Notes under the pieces: model-generated
What the model was told of the DNA's origin: nothing
Databases searched by the model: none
Seen by the model: the letters and a program-made list of their open reading frames with translations, nothing else
NCBI GenBank assembly: GCA_006226375.1
Contig: SBHC01000046.1
Span: forward strand, 1 to 64,000
Length of the DNA stretch: 64,000 nt
Source of the DNA: Deltaproteobacteria bacterium
Lineage (GTDB): Bacteria > Myxococcota_C > UBA6777
Direction of reading: 5' to 3'
Part shown: piece after piece, positions 45,033 through 53,017 of the stretch
Layout: every line of letters starts with the position of its first letter
Position numbering within the stretch: position 1 is the stretch's first letter
Made by a program: the position numbers and the translations under genes

Positions 45033-45626
45033 TTACTTTGTGAAGGTGATGAACTTGCCTTTTTGTGCTTGAGAGTCGGAGGTTCCTTTCGAATAGTCAA
45101 ACGACTCTCCTTGGGTAAAGGCAAAGTCCTCGTCCAGCTGGATGACAAATCTGTACTTGGGAGGAGAGTCTGGTCCCTCTTGGTTTTCAACAGACTTGAG
45201 GAGCAAGGTATAGATGCCACCGCGAATGTGAAAGAGGCCGGTGAAGTCTATTCTAGGATGTGACTTGCTTTCATGGGTAAAGACTCCCTTCAAAGGGAAA
45301 ACGGATGGATTCGATGGATCGCATACGCCTTCAATATAGGCTAAGCGAGTTGTAGAAAAGGAAGAGTCTGATGTCTTTTGGACGTTTTGTCTTGGCCAGT
45401 ATCCTTGTACTTCATAGCCCTGTACCGTTCGGGGATCCTCCTCCAACTTCAGCGTGTAGGACGATTGACTTCCATCAGGAAGCTGGATTGAACCTTGGTA
45501 GGTTTTCCCAACAAAGGCGTAGATCTTGTATCGGGTTCTTAATGAAATTCTTCCACACGTATCGGTGTCAGAGCAGGCTGAACCCAAAATCAACATCCCC
45601 AAACAAACAACAAACATGCGTTTCAT
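45033..45626 (-). CDS. Small lipoprotein of unknown function
   Basis: A 197-residue protein with a lipobox at LGSAC (Cys18) and a beta-rich body, including TYQGSIQLPDG, LAYIEGVCDPSN and FTGLFHIRGGIYTLLL. I do not recognise the family. AAGGAAAGGAAG precedes the start. It is alone, with a 277-base gap upstream. Confidence 0.6.
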   Translation of the reverse strand: MKRMFVVCLGMLILGSACSDTDTCGRISLRTRYKIYAFVGKTYQGSIQLPDGSQSSYTLKLEEDPRTVQGYEVQGYWPRQNVQKTSDSSFSTTRLAYIEGVCDPSNPSVFPLKGVFTHESKSHPRIDFTGLFHIRGGIYTLLLKSVENQEGPDSPPKYRFVIQLDEDFAFTQGESFDYSKGTSDSQAQKGKFITFTK

Positions 45627-45903
45627 ACTATCTTCCTTTCCTTTGGATCTGTAAGGATGAGTCCCTTACAACTTGTCTCTCAACAGGAAGATGCAAAGAA
45701 GGATACGAGGGTGCAAAAAGAGTTCGATTTTTTTCCTAACGTGAGGCCCAGCTTTGGCATCCTCTGCACAAACATTGGCGCTTGCTGTCAAGATGTATAC
45801 CTGTGTCTTGGTTATTCTTCTGTCACTCTCTATGGGAGAGTTTGTTTCATGGAAGGCCGTGAACAACGCCTTTTCCATTCCATACCAGACAGGAGATTCC
45901 ATC

Positions 45904-46314
45904 ATGAACGCATCGACCCAACACGAACATATCTTGCGGCGCTTTGTTTCGGAGTTTATCAACGGCGGCGATGAGTCCGTTCTTTCCGATTTGGTGCACC
46001 AGGACTATGTGTACCAAAGCCCTGACGATGAAGTGGTCGGACAAGACGGTCTTGCCGCGATGTTTCGAGGGTTTCGGACGGCATTCCCAGATCTGCATCT
46101 TGATGTGCAGGATGTTATCGCGAAAGAGGATACGACAGTTCTCGACTTTGCTTTTCGCGGAACCCACCAAGGTGAATTCATGGGGATTCCAGCAACCCAT
46201 CGACCGTTTAACATACGAGGCGTTGTGATCAGTCGGTACAAGGATGGAAAGATCGCTAGCGAGTGGGAGATTCTTGATACAGCAAACCTGCTTCGCCAGC
46301 TTGGGGTTGGGTGA
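45904..46314 (+). CDS. SnoaL-like ester cyclase family protein
   Basis: A 136-residue protein of the SnoaL-like cone-shaped barrel fold. It shows YVYQSPDDEVVGQDGLAAMF, FPDLHLDVQDVIAKEDTTVLDF, and GTHQGEFMGIPATHRPF followed by RYKDGKIASEWEILDTANLL. The last motif is typical of ester cyclases. AGGAGA at about eight bases before ATG 45904 sets the start; a longer frame carries a hydrophobic stretch but has no matching signal. The substrate is unknown. Confidence 0.82.
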   Translation: MNASTQHEHILRRFVSEFINGGDESVLSDLVHQDYVYQSPDDEVVGQDGLAAMFRGFRTAFPDLHLDVQDVIAKEDTTVLDFAFRGTHQGEFMGIPATHRPFNIRGVVISRYKDGKIASEWEILDTANLLRQLGVG

Positions 46315-46601
46315 CTGGGAGCAGCGTTCCCGATCCTTTTGGGCGGGTCAACGTGTACGTTTTGTTCGGAAGCGTTGGAGAGATTGAAGCTTGTTTTTAG
46401 CGCTCTTTTGATCGAAAGGTTTAATGATTTCAGTGTGCTAGAGGGGGTGCTGGGAGTGTTGCTCCAGGAAAGAGACATCAATGTTACATGGGGAAGAGAC
46501 GTTGGGTTGTCTTCGTCGCATCAGAGGCAAGCGAGTAGCTTGTTTCTCGGGTGTGTGGGCTTTGGGAGCGTTGAAGGTCGGGTTCTTGTGTTCCAATTTT
46601 C

Positions 46602-47186
46602 TTAGATCAGGGTATAGAGAAGGTAGTAGGCAAACACTCCAGAACCTACGGTCAGTAAGAGACCTACGAAGACGCTAATGCCGTCCGAGGCTGCGATGCC
46701 CAGCGAGAGGAGCACGAGGGCCAGGGCAGGTGGTGTGACTCCGAAAGGTACGATCGCAAGGGGATACATGCTTAGGGCGAGACCCACACACATCAACGCA
46801 ACCACCTGGAGGATGGGGGGCTGGGTCATTATGTCCCAGCGTGGCTTGAGCCATCGGTCTACTTTCTTTGTGTAGGGCAAGGCCAACTCGCAGCCTCTTC
46901 GTAACTTGTCTCCAGAGAACTCGAACTCCTTGAGTCTTTTGGGGAGCCATGGATGTTCAAAGCCAAAGAGAAGCTGACCTGCAACGAGAGCGATCCATGT
47001 GCCTGTGAAGATCGACATCCCAGGGATTCCTCCCACGATGGGAACCAACGCGAGCAGCGAAGGAATCAGAAGCATCGGGCCAAAGCTTCGACTTCCCAAA
47101 CTCTCCAACAAGGTTGTGATGGTGTAGCTTCCCTCTTTGTTGGTGCTCTCTTTTAATGTCTCTACGATATCAGACATCTTTTTCAT
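46602..47186 (-). CDS. exoD: ExoD-family membrane protein
   Basis: A 194-residue protein of the ExoD (exopolysaccharide synthesis) family. It has an N-terminal helix, LLIPSLLALVPIVGGIPGMSIFTG, PWLPKRLKEFEF and three to four membrane segments in the C-terminal half. GAGGA lies before ATG 47186. Members are associated with exopolysaccharide production or alkaline tolerance, but their mechanism is unknown. Confidence 0.82.
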   Translation of the reverse strand: MKKMSDIVETLKESTNKEGSYTITTLLESLGSRSFGPMLLIPSLLALVPIVGGIPGMSIFTGTWIALVAGQLLFGFEHPWLPKRLKEFEFSGDKLRRGCELALPYTKKVDRWLKPRWDIMTQPPILQVVALMCVGLALSMYPLAIVPFGVTPPALALVLLSLGIAASDGISVFVGLLLTVGSGVFAYYLLYTLI

Positions 47187-47634
47187 GAAATCCTCAATGG
47201 TCTTGGTTTGTTTTCAGGTCGGACTCCTTGCGGAGATAGCTGCGCCCTCCTTCCTTGTCACTGCAAAAGCTATACCGCCCCTCTCCTGCGTACGCTTCTT
47301 CTCCCCATTGTGCGGTGTGTAGACCTTGTTCTCTCATAGGATTGAAGTGTGTCTTTTTCTTCATGAGTGAGACATGATTGACTCATCGGTGGCGTAGGTC
47401 GTGAACCATGATCAGGTCGATACAAAGTGCGGATACATTCTTCAACAATTGACGAGGTTTGGGAGGGGATGTAAGGTTCTTGGTGCCGAGGAGACTTAGG
47501 GGTTTGGTTCGTTGCTGTGGTTTGGCTCCTCGTTTTGCGTGTTCCTACGTTTCGTTCTTTGTCTGAACTGTAGCGAAACAGGTAACCTTTCTTGCTAGAG
47601 TATCTGGCAAGGGAACTCAAACAAGGAGGTTCGT
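47187..47634. other. Divergent intergenic region
   Basis: 448 bases between the ExoD gene and the PLA2-like gene. A minus-strand open frame covers part of it and runs into the PLA2 gene start; its composition does not support it. No promoter or repeat stands out. Confidence 0.4.
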
Positions 47635-48285
47635 ATGTGTTTCTGGAGCTTTCTCTCTTCGAGCGGGGTTGGAGCACTGCTTTTCTTGCCAGGGTTGGTT
47701 TCAAACGAGGCACAAGCGCAGTTCAAAATTAAAGTATACGGTCGATGGTGTGGCCCCAATCATGGCTTTGGAAAACCACCCATCGATGCTGTGGACAACG
47801 TCTGCAAACTCCACGATATCTGCTGTCGGAAGAAAAAGTACGGGGAACCCACAGAGAAGATTCAACACTGCGATTGCGATCGAATCATTGTTCAACGAAT
47901 GCGCTCTGCGATCTCTCGAACCAAGACTCGCAAAGGAAAGAGGGCAGGGTTTGTCATTCTCAACTATTTTCGCCGTGCGCCATGTTACTGCAAAAAGCGG
48001 ATCTGTGTACCAGCGCCGTCATGCCGATACAAGCGCAAATGCACGACGAAGTCCAAACGTCTCTGTTCTCCTTACCTATCTTGTCGCAAACAACGAAAAT
48101 GCACAAAAGTCTTCGGAAAGAAGAAGTGCACCAAAGTTCGAACCTGCAAGCGGACCAAAAAGTGCACAACAAAGCGTGTTAAGGTATGCGCGAAAGTAAA
48201 GGTGTGTCGAACGGTACGAAAGTGTACGAAGGCAACGGTGTTTGGACGAGGAGGCCAGTGCCACGGCTGGAAGAAAAAGCGTTAA
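47635..48285 (+). CDS. Exported phospholipase A2-like protein with four Cys/Lys-rich 20-residue repeats
   Basis: A 216-residue protein. A signal peptide (about 1-28, ending EAQA) is followed by a phospholipase A2-like core (about 34-120) with the calcium-loop motif YGRWCGPNHG and the catalytic VCKLHDICC (His60, Asp61), plus further cysteines. The C-terminal half (124-204) consists of four tandem repeats of 20-21 residues, each C-x5-C-x5-C followed by seven or eight mostly basic residues, then RGGQCHGWKKKR. Secreted PLA2s release fatty acids from phospholipids; the cationic tail might bind membranes. AAGGAGG gives a clear start at 47635. Confidence 0.78.
   Translation: MCFWSFLSSSGVGALLFLPGLVSNEAQAQFKIKVYGRWCGPNHGFGKPPIDAVDNVCKLHDICCRKKKYGEPTEKIQHCDCDRIIVQRMRSAISRTKTRKGKRAGFVILNYFRRAPCYCKKRICVPAPSCRYKRKCTTKSKRLCSPYLSCRKQRKCTKVFGKKKCTKVRTCKRTKKCTTKRVKVCAKVKVCRTVRKCTKATVFGRGGQCHGWKKKR
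48004..48246 (+). repeat. Four tandem Cys/Lys-rich protein repeats
   Basis: Within the PLA2-like gene, residues 124-143, 144-164, 165-184 and 185-204 repeat the pattern C-x5-C-[RK]-x3-[KR]-C-T-x6-7. The third and fourth cysteine spacings are the same in all four copies. Confidence 0.75.
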
Positions 48286-48359
48286 TCTGAAAGCCTACCC
48301 ATCTTTCTGCGATGATGCAATCTTTGGACCTGTCTGTTCTTGTAAAAGGAAAGCCCTCG

Positions 48360-49559
48360 ATGCGGATGAACGAACGTTTGTGCTGTCAATGCTTGGTTTG
48401 GAGTATAGGGTTGGTGTTAGTGCTTCCGGCTGCCGTGAGCGCTGATGGCACGTCTTCTGCTTCCAAGCGCCCGACTCCTCCACCTGTTTCGCGCTATATG
48501 TCGACCATGCCACCGACGCAGCAACAAGTGGCTCCCTGGAAGCCACCCAAAAGGAAGCCTCTGGAGCGACGGAACGCTCCTGCTCCAAAAGCACAAAAGG
48601 CGTCGCAAGGGTACAAAACCATGACGTTGCTGAATCGTCGGCTTAAAGTGGATGTGCCTGTTTCTGCGTTCCGGAAACGTCGAGCCATTCGACAGCGTGG
48701 TGGTGTTCAAAATATGGAGGAACGCGAAGACCGTTTGGTTTTGTTTTCGCGGAAAGACAGAACAGAGATGATCTTGATGGCGTCTGATATGTTTGCCACA
48801 ATCACTCCCGACTTTCAGAAAAAGGTCATCGGTTTTTGGCAGAAGAGGATGCGAGGTGTGTCTTTCTCCTTGCAGGTTTATCGTTCCAAGGCTGGTGGAA
48901 CATTGTATGAGCTCATTCCCAGCAAGATTAATCCGGAAACGAGCTTGATACGTGCTGTCTACGTGGTTCAAAAAGACAAGAGCATGCAGTTTGTCGCATG
49001 CTATGGAAGCGAGAAGCTGACGCAAAGCAAAGACAAGGGAGTCGCAATGGCTACGCGTGTTCTACGTAGCCTGCGTCCAGGCTCTCGAAAACTATCGCTG
49101 AAAGGTGGAACCAAGGCTTTTGCTCTCAAAGGTTCTAAGCTTAAGCTGCAAGTACAAGTGCCACCCAAGCATTATGCGTTGTTGCAGAGCGGACGAACGC
49201 ATCAGACTTTGTTGGTGCAACGGTTTACCACCTTTGGGACTCCTGAACCCACGCTTAAGGTTCATGTGGTCAAGAATCCAGCGTACTTTTACAAGCGAGT
49301 CCCTCCGAAGGGTCTAACCTTAACACACGCTGAACTGGTCACTCTCGGATACACAGCGCAGTGGGCTCGATGGACTTTTACCCGACCGGATGGGAAGTCC
49401 GCTGGATTTGTGATGAAGGAGGCCCTCATCCCTATGCCTCGTGCGGGTAAAGATCTCCAGGCTCACATTGTTCTATCCTTAGCAACAAAAGACCTGAACC
49501 GAGAAGCTCTCTTTACCAAGATTGCATCATCGCTAAGGCTTGTTTCTGGGAAGAAGTAA
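48360..49559 (+). CDS. Exported protein of unknown function
   Basis: A 399-residue protein with a signal peptide (about 1-27, then AVSADG), a Pro/Lys/Gln-rich linker (about 30-85), and two similar beta-rich domains. Each has a hydrophobic core followed by a conserved ending of the kind VLRSLRPGSRK and IASSLRLVSGKK. The domains resemble those in predicted surface proteins but I cannot name the family. AAAGGAAAG precedes ATG 48360. The following EEP-type gene starts 40 bases downstream and may be cotranscribed. Confidence 0.65.
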   Translation: MRMNERLCCQCLVWSIGLVLVLPAAVSADGTSSASKRPTPPPVSRYMSTMPPTQQQVAPWKPPKRKPLERRNAPAPKAQKASQGYKTMTLLNRRLKVDVPVSAFRKRRAIRQRGGVQNMEEREDRLVLFSRKDRTEMILMASDMFATITPDFQKKVIGFWQKRMRGVSFSLQVYRSKAGGTLYELIPSKINPETSLIRAVYVVQKDKSMQFVACYGSEKLTQSKDKGVAMATRVLRSLRPGSRKLSLKGGTKAFALKGSKLKLQVQVPPKHYALLQSGRTHQTLLVQRFTTFGTPEPTLKVHVVKNPAYFYKRVPPKGLTLTHAELVTLGYTAQWARWTFTRPDGKSAGFVMKEALIPMPRAGKDLQAHIVLSLATKDLNREALFTKIASSLRLVSGKK

Positions 49560-49599
49560 GCTTGTTGTGCCTCTTGGTTCAGGGAAGGTGTCAAAAGCG

Positions 49600-50481
49600 A
49601 TGAAACGATGGCTGCTGCGTGTTGTTGGGTTCGGCGTTTGTTGCGTTGTTCTCCTTTGCTTGTTGTTTGTGTGGAACAGCGGCTTTCGTTCCTGGTCCAC
49701 TCCCGGTTTGGTGAAGCTACCGTTTCCTGAGCAAACGACCAAGCCCAAGACGCTCCGGGTTATGGCGTTTAATATCGCGCATGGTTTTTCCCGCCGTGGC
49801 TTTCGATTTAAACAACGTGCCTTGCTCCTCAAGCATCTGGACAAGGTTGCTGCACTGATTCGAAAGAGTCAGGCAGATGTCGTCTTTTTGTCGGAGGTCG
49901 ATCTGGAGTGCACTCCGTGTGGAGTGAAGCAACTGCGCTACCTTGCCAAGCAAGCTCAGTATCCGTTTGTTGTGTCAGGGGAGAATTACAACTTTGGAAT
50001 TCCCTGGTTTCGGATCCGTGCGGGGTTGGGGATACTCTCGAAGTACAGGCTTTCAACGGATCGTGTGGAGCAGCTTCCAGGAACGCGTCCTTTCTATAGC
50101 CCGGCGGGGAACCGTCGCATCTTGTGGGCTTATCTTCACTTGGGAAAGCAACGTGTGAAGGTGGCTTCCATACACAACGAATCTCACTCTCCAGAGAACA
50201 ACCTTAATCAGGTCCGGGTGATCCTTCGGAAGCTTGATAAGACACCGGCCTTGCTCGCTGGTGACTTCAATTGCACGCCCAATAGCGCATCGATGAAGCG
50301 ATTCCGGCAGTCAGGTTTGTTTCGCGCAGCCTGGAACGGAGAGGCCTCTTTCCCTGCCAAAAACATCACGATTGACTACATACTGGCTCCTCGATCGTGG
50401 AAGCTTCTTAAGCATCATGTGATACCTACAAAGCTATCCGATCACTATCCTGTGGTAAGCTTGTTCCAACTGTCGAAGTAG
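49600..50481 (+). CDS. Endonuclease/exonuclease/phosphatase family protein, membrane-anchored
   Basis: A 293-residue protein with one N-terminal membrane helix (about 8-25). Its EEP domain has MAFNIAHG, LSEVDLE (metal-binding Glu), GDFNCTP and the final IDYILAP and SDHYPVV. All catalytic motifs are present. Members cleave phosphodiester bonds in nucleic acids or phospholipids (sphingomyelinase-like). The start at ATG 49600 is separated by 40 bases from the preceding gene; an upstream frame overlaps it. Confidence 0.83.
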   Translation: MKRWLLRVVGFGVCCVVLLCLLFVWNSGFRSWSTPGLVKLPFPEQTTKPKTLRVMAFNIAHGFSRRGFRFKQRALLLKHLDKVAALIRKSQADVVFLSEVDLECTPCGVKQLRYLAKQAQYPFVVSGENYNFGIPWFRIRAGLGILSKYRLSTDRVEQLPGTRPFYSPAGNRRILWAYLHLGKQRVKVASIHNESHSPENNLNQVRVILRKLDKTPALLAGDFNCTPNSASMKRFRQSGLFRAAWNGEASFPAKNITIDYILAPRSWKLLKHHVIPTKLSDHYPVVSLFQLSK

Positions 50482-50554
50482 AGGGTTTTATGGGTTCAAC
50501 GTTCTCCACGAGGTTGGTTCAGACTAACTCAAACTGTAGCAGAGGAAAGAAGGC

Positions 50555-50995
50555 ATGAAGATCCTGGTTGACTCCAAAGAGTTGTTGGGGCCGGTTGCGG
50601 TGACTGTGGCCTATTTTGTGTTGTGGTACGCTTTGCTCTTTGGAAAACAAAGTCGGACCAAGTACAAATTGATAGCCAAATACAAGGAGGAGGGGAAGGA
50701 GTTCGATCGGTATGGCTCCAATGACCCCGAAATGCTCGCAGCCGATCGAGCCGTTGGAAACACACAAGAACAGATGGTTCCATTCCTCGCTTCGTTTTGG
50801 CTCTTTGCGATCGTTGTTTCTTCCTTTCAGGCAACGATTCTTGGGGCGAGCTACGTTGTGTTGCGAGCGATCTATCCCTTTATGTTGGGAAGCCATTTGT
50901 CCAAAGTGCAACCCAAGCGGGTGTTCTTCGTCACTGGACCTTGTTATGTGATTATCTTTTCCATGTTCGGGATGACATTGTACAAGCTTCTTTGA
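50555..50995 (+). CDS. MAPEG-family membrane protein
   Basis: A 146-residue protein with four hydrophobic segments and the MAPEG core EMLAADRAVGNTQEQMVPF (about 59-78), where the conserved Asn and Glu lie. MAPEG proteins include glutathione transferases and leukotriene/prostaglandin-type enzymes in eukaryotes; bacterial substrates are mostly unknown. GAGGAAAG precedes the start. A second MAPEG-like gene is at the window's right end. Confidence 0.75.
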   Translation: MKILVDSKELLGPVAVTVAYFVLWYALLFGKQSRTKYKLIAKYKEEGKEFDRYGSNDPEMLAADRAVGNTQEQMVPFLASFWLFAIVVSSFQATILGASYVVLRAIYPFMLGSHLSKVQPKRVFFVTGPCYVIIFSMFGMTLYKLL

Positions 50996-51029
50996 GGTGT
51001 CGAAGTTGTATGGGGGAGGGAGCTAGTGG

Positions 51030-52085
51030 CTAGAACGTCGCTACATAAACAGAAGAAAGAAACCTCTGGGCTGCAGGCTGTTGGCAGGCTAGGAGTGTCT
51101 GCTCTTTGATCCAGTGAAAGATCTTTTGATCTCCGATAGATCTCAGGGCATGAGGCTGCCAAGAGTCATTCAGACTTTCAAGACGAAGCACAGCATCCAC
51201 ACCATACAATTGGTCCAACTCAGCCGAAGGTTGTTGGGTTACCTGTCGGACCGCTGCGAGCAAGCCATGGAAGAAACCTTGGATGTGTGTGCCTTGAGGC
51301 ATCGGTTTGTTGTTCATAAAGGTTCGTAACGTGTGTTTTGGGCTATCTTGGACTTGTGCATAGACTTCGAGTGCAAAGTCCTCTGTTTTGGCTTGAAAGT
51401 GTAACAATGAGCCATTTGGAGGGCTGTTGAGGAGCGCTTCCAAGCCTTGTGGGTAGTGAAACGTTTCGCTTTCACCCTCTTCGTTGGTGAAGGTGAATTG
51501 CGAGTCCGGAGAGAGTGCTGCAAGATGTTGGCAACGCTCTTTGATGCGTTCTTCTTGGAAACGATTGGAAAGAAAAATGGCAATGTCCGGCTTGCAGGTA
51601 ACTCTTGTGCCTTGGGGCCATTCTGCGGTGGGATGTTGGTCCACTTTGATCTCGGAGGCAGGTGACCCACAAATGTATGTACGGCTCCACTGCTTGCCAT
51701 CGATCCAGGTGTTGACATGGGTTTGAATGCAGAGCGCGTTGAGCACGGCGTAGTTGAGGGTCCATAGCTTCTTGCTATAGGGAGAGCCACCGTAGATCGT
51801 TTGAAACAAGACATCGAACAAAGGTTGGCCTGTGTCCTTGTAAGGTTTGGTGGGAAGAGCTCGATTGTTCGCTACTGTGATGCTCTGATTTTCATGCAGC
51901 GTTACATGAACATGGGTGTTAGGTTGGTCGGAGACATGCTCCAGCACGTGAGCAAAGAGACCGTCGACCATCTCATGCAAGCCGTCTTCCTCAACATCTC
52001 CAATATACATACCTGGACGACGGCGGACGGCTTCAAAACCTTCCAACACTTGTATTTTGGTTGTTATGTAATCGTTGTCGGACAT
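51030..52085 (-). CDS. GyrB-like N-terminal pseudo-ATPase without TOPRIM domain
   Basis: A 351-residue protein clearly related to the GyrB/ParE N-terminal region: VLEGFEAVRRRPGMYIGD, then the transducer-like part with FHYPQGLEALL, TFMNNKPMPQGTHIQGFFHGL. Residues that make GyrB an ATPase are changed: Glu42 is Gly42, Asn46 is His46, the DDGRGIP loop is ANNRALP, and the GGLHGVG lid is missing. The TOPRIM and C-terminal domains are absent. It should neither hydrolyse ATP nor cleave DNA. AGGTG precedes ATG 52085. It may have a structural, inhibitory or regulatory role. Confidence 0.8.
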   Translation of the reverse strand: MSDNDYITTKIQVLEGFEAVRRRPGMYIGDVEEDGLHEMVDGLFAHVLEHVSDQPNTHVHVTLHENQSITVANNRALPTKPYKDTGQPLFDVLFQTIYGGSPYSKKLWTLNYAVLNALCIQTHVNTWIDGKQWSRTYICGSPASEIKVDQHPTAEWPQGTRVTCKPDIAIFLSNRFQEERIKERCQHLAALSPDSQFTFTNEEGESETFHYPQGLEALLNSPPNGSLLHFQAKTEDFALEVYAQVQDSPKHTLRTFMNNKPMPQGTHIQGFFHGLLAAVRQVTQQPSAELDQLYGVDAVLRLESLNDSWQPHALRSIGDQKIFHWIKEQTLLACQQPAAQRFLSSVYVATF

Positions 52086-52581
52086 GGATACACCTACCCT
52101 TTCCCAGAAGCTCATAAGTCGGCTCTGGCTCGTTTGTGGGCGCACGTCTTCCTATCGATGAGAGGCTATCTCATATCCCAGAAAAACAGTGCAACAATGT
52201 GTTCGGATTCTGGAAGGAAAAGGTGGCTTGCAAACCTCAAGTTTCGCGAAGACTTGATAGCTTGGAGTATACCAAAATAGCTCCTCGAAATCAACGATAG
52301 AAGCTCTCTTTTTGCGGCTTTCTTTGGGGTTGTATGTGTCTGATGTGGAATGTTAATTTTGTCTTGTTTGTCGCTTGTTGTCTTGTGTTGGAAATAAGTC
52401 CAGAATTAAGGGGGGTAGGTTGTCTTTTGGGTTCGTAGATACAGTTCTGTTTTTGCGGTTTGGGGTGCATCTCGTGCCGGTGTGTGGAGGGCTTGTTGGG
52501 GGGGATAGAATCGGATACAACAGAGTTCGTTCCAACATCATTGTGTTCGTTGTCTTTGTGTCCAAACAAGCGAGAGTTGCT
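52086..52581. other. Divergent intergenic region with a promoter
   Basis: 496 bases between the GyrB-like and VOC genes. It contains a well-spaced minus-strand promoter (52266-52294). Open frames crossing it are overlapping shadows. I see no RNA gene. Confidence 0.5.
52266..52294 (-). promoter_or_regulatory. Sigma-70 promoter of the GyrB-like gene
   Basis: On the minus strand TTGATT (52289-52294) and TATACT (52266-52271) are separated by 17 bases. Start of transcription near 52259 would give a leader of about 170 bases before ATG 52085. Confidence 0.55.
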
Positions 52582-52995
52582 ATGAGTCAAAACAAGAAAG
52601 TGACAGGCATTGGTGGGATCTTTTTTAAGTGCAAAGACCCACAACAGATGAAAGATTGGTATGGAAAGCACCTTGGCCTACCCACGGATGAGTACGGTGC
52701 AATGTTCGCGTTCCGGGAAGAGGATAACCCTGAGAAGAAGGGGTATCTGCAGTGGAGCCCGTTTAAGCAAGAGACGGACTATTTTGCACCTTCTGAGAAG
52801 GACTTTATGATCAACTATCGTGTCGTGAACATGGAGGCGTTGGTGGAGGAGTTAAAGGCGGCTGGCGTCACGGTTGTGGATGACATTGAAACCTTTGAGT
52901 ATGGTAAGTTTGTGCATGTCCTGGATCCCGAAGGAAACAAGATCGAGCTGTGGGAGCCTGTGGACGAAGCTTTCTCGAAGGAGGGAGAAGAGTAG
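52582..52995 (+). CDS. VOC-family (glyoxalase/bleomycin resistance) protein
   Basis: A 137-residue single-domain VOC protein with IGGIFFKCKDPQQMKDWYGKH at the start and the FVHVLDPEGNKIELWEP motif at the end, which carries the second Glu ligand. These proteins bind metals and small substrates. The start has GCGAGAG upstream. It is convergent with the SSS transporter gene, 22 bases apart. Confidence 0.86.
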   Translation: MSQNKKVTGIGGIFFKCKDPQQMKDWYGKHLGLPTDEYGAMFAFREEDNPEKKGYLQWSPFKQETDYFAPSEKDFMINYRVVNMEALVEELKAAGVTVVDDIETFEYGKFVHVLDPEGNKIELWEPVDEAFSKEGEE

Positions 52996-53017
52996 AGCTA
53001 CAAGGGAGGGGTAGGTC

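Noticed and set aside
44786-45043. TTG-initiated plus-strand frame with a hydrophobic segment
   Set aside because: No ribosome binding site, overlaps the end of a convincing lipoprotein gene and has no recognisable motif.
45754-45903. N-terminal extension of the SnoaL-like protein with a hydrophobic stretch
   Set aside because: A strong AGGAGA directs the start to 45904, and family members lack a signal segment.
46339-46605. Small plus-strand frame after the SnoaL-like gene
   Set aside because: No ribosome binding site or similarity, and its composition does not look coding; the interval is probably the 3' region of two convergent genes.
47270-47713. Minus-strand open frame between exoD and the PLA2-like gene
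   Set aside because: It overlaps the start and signal peptide of the PLA2-like gene and its translation is a basic, Ser/Thr/Arg-rich sequence without domain signals.
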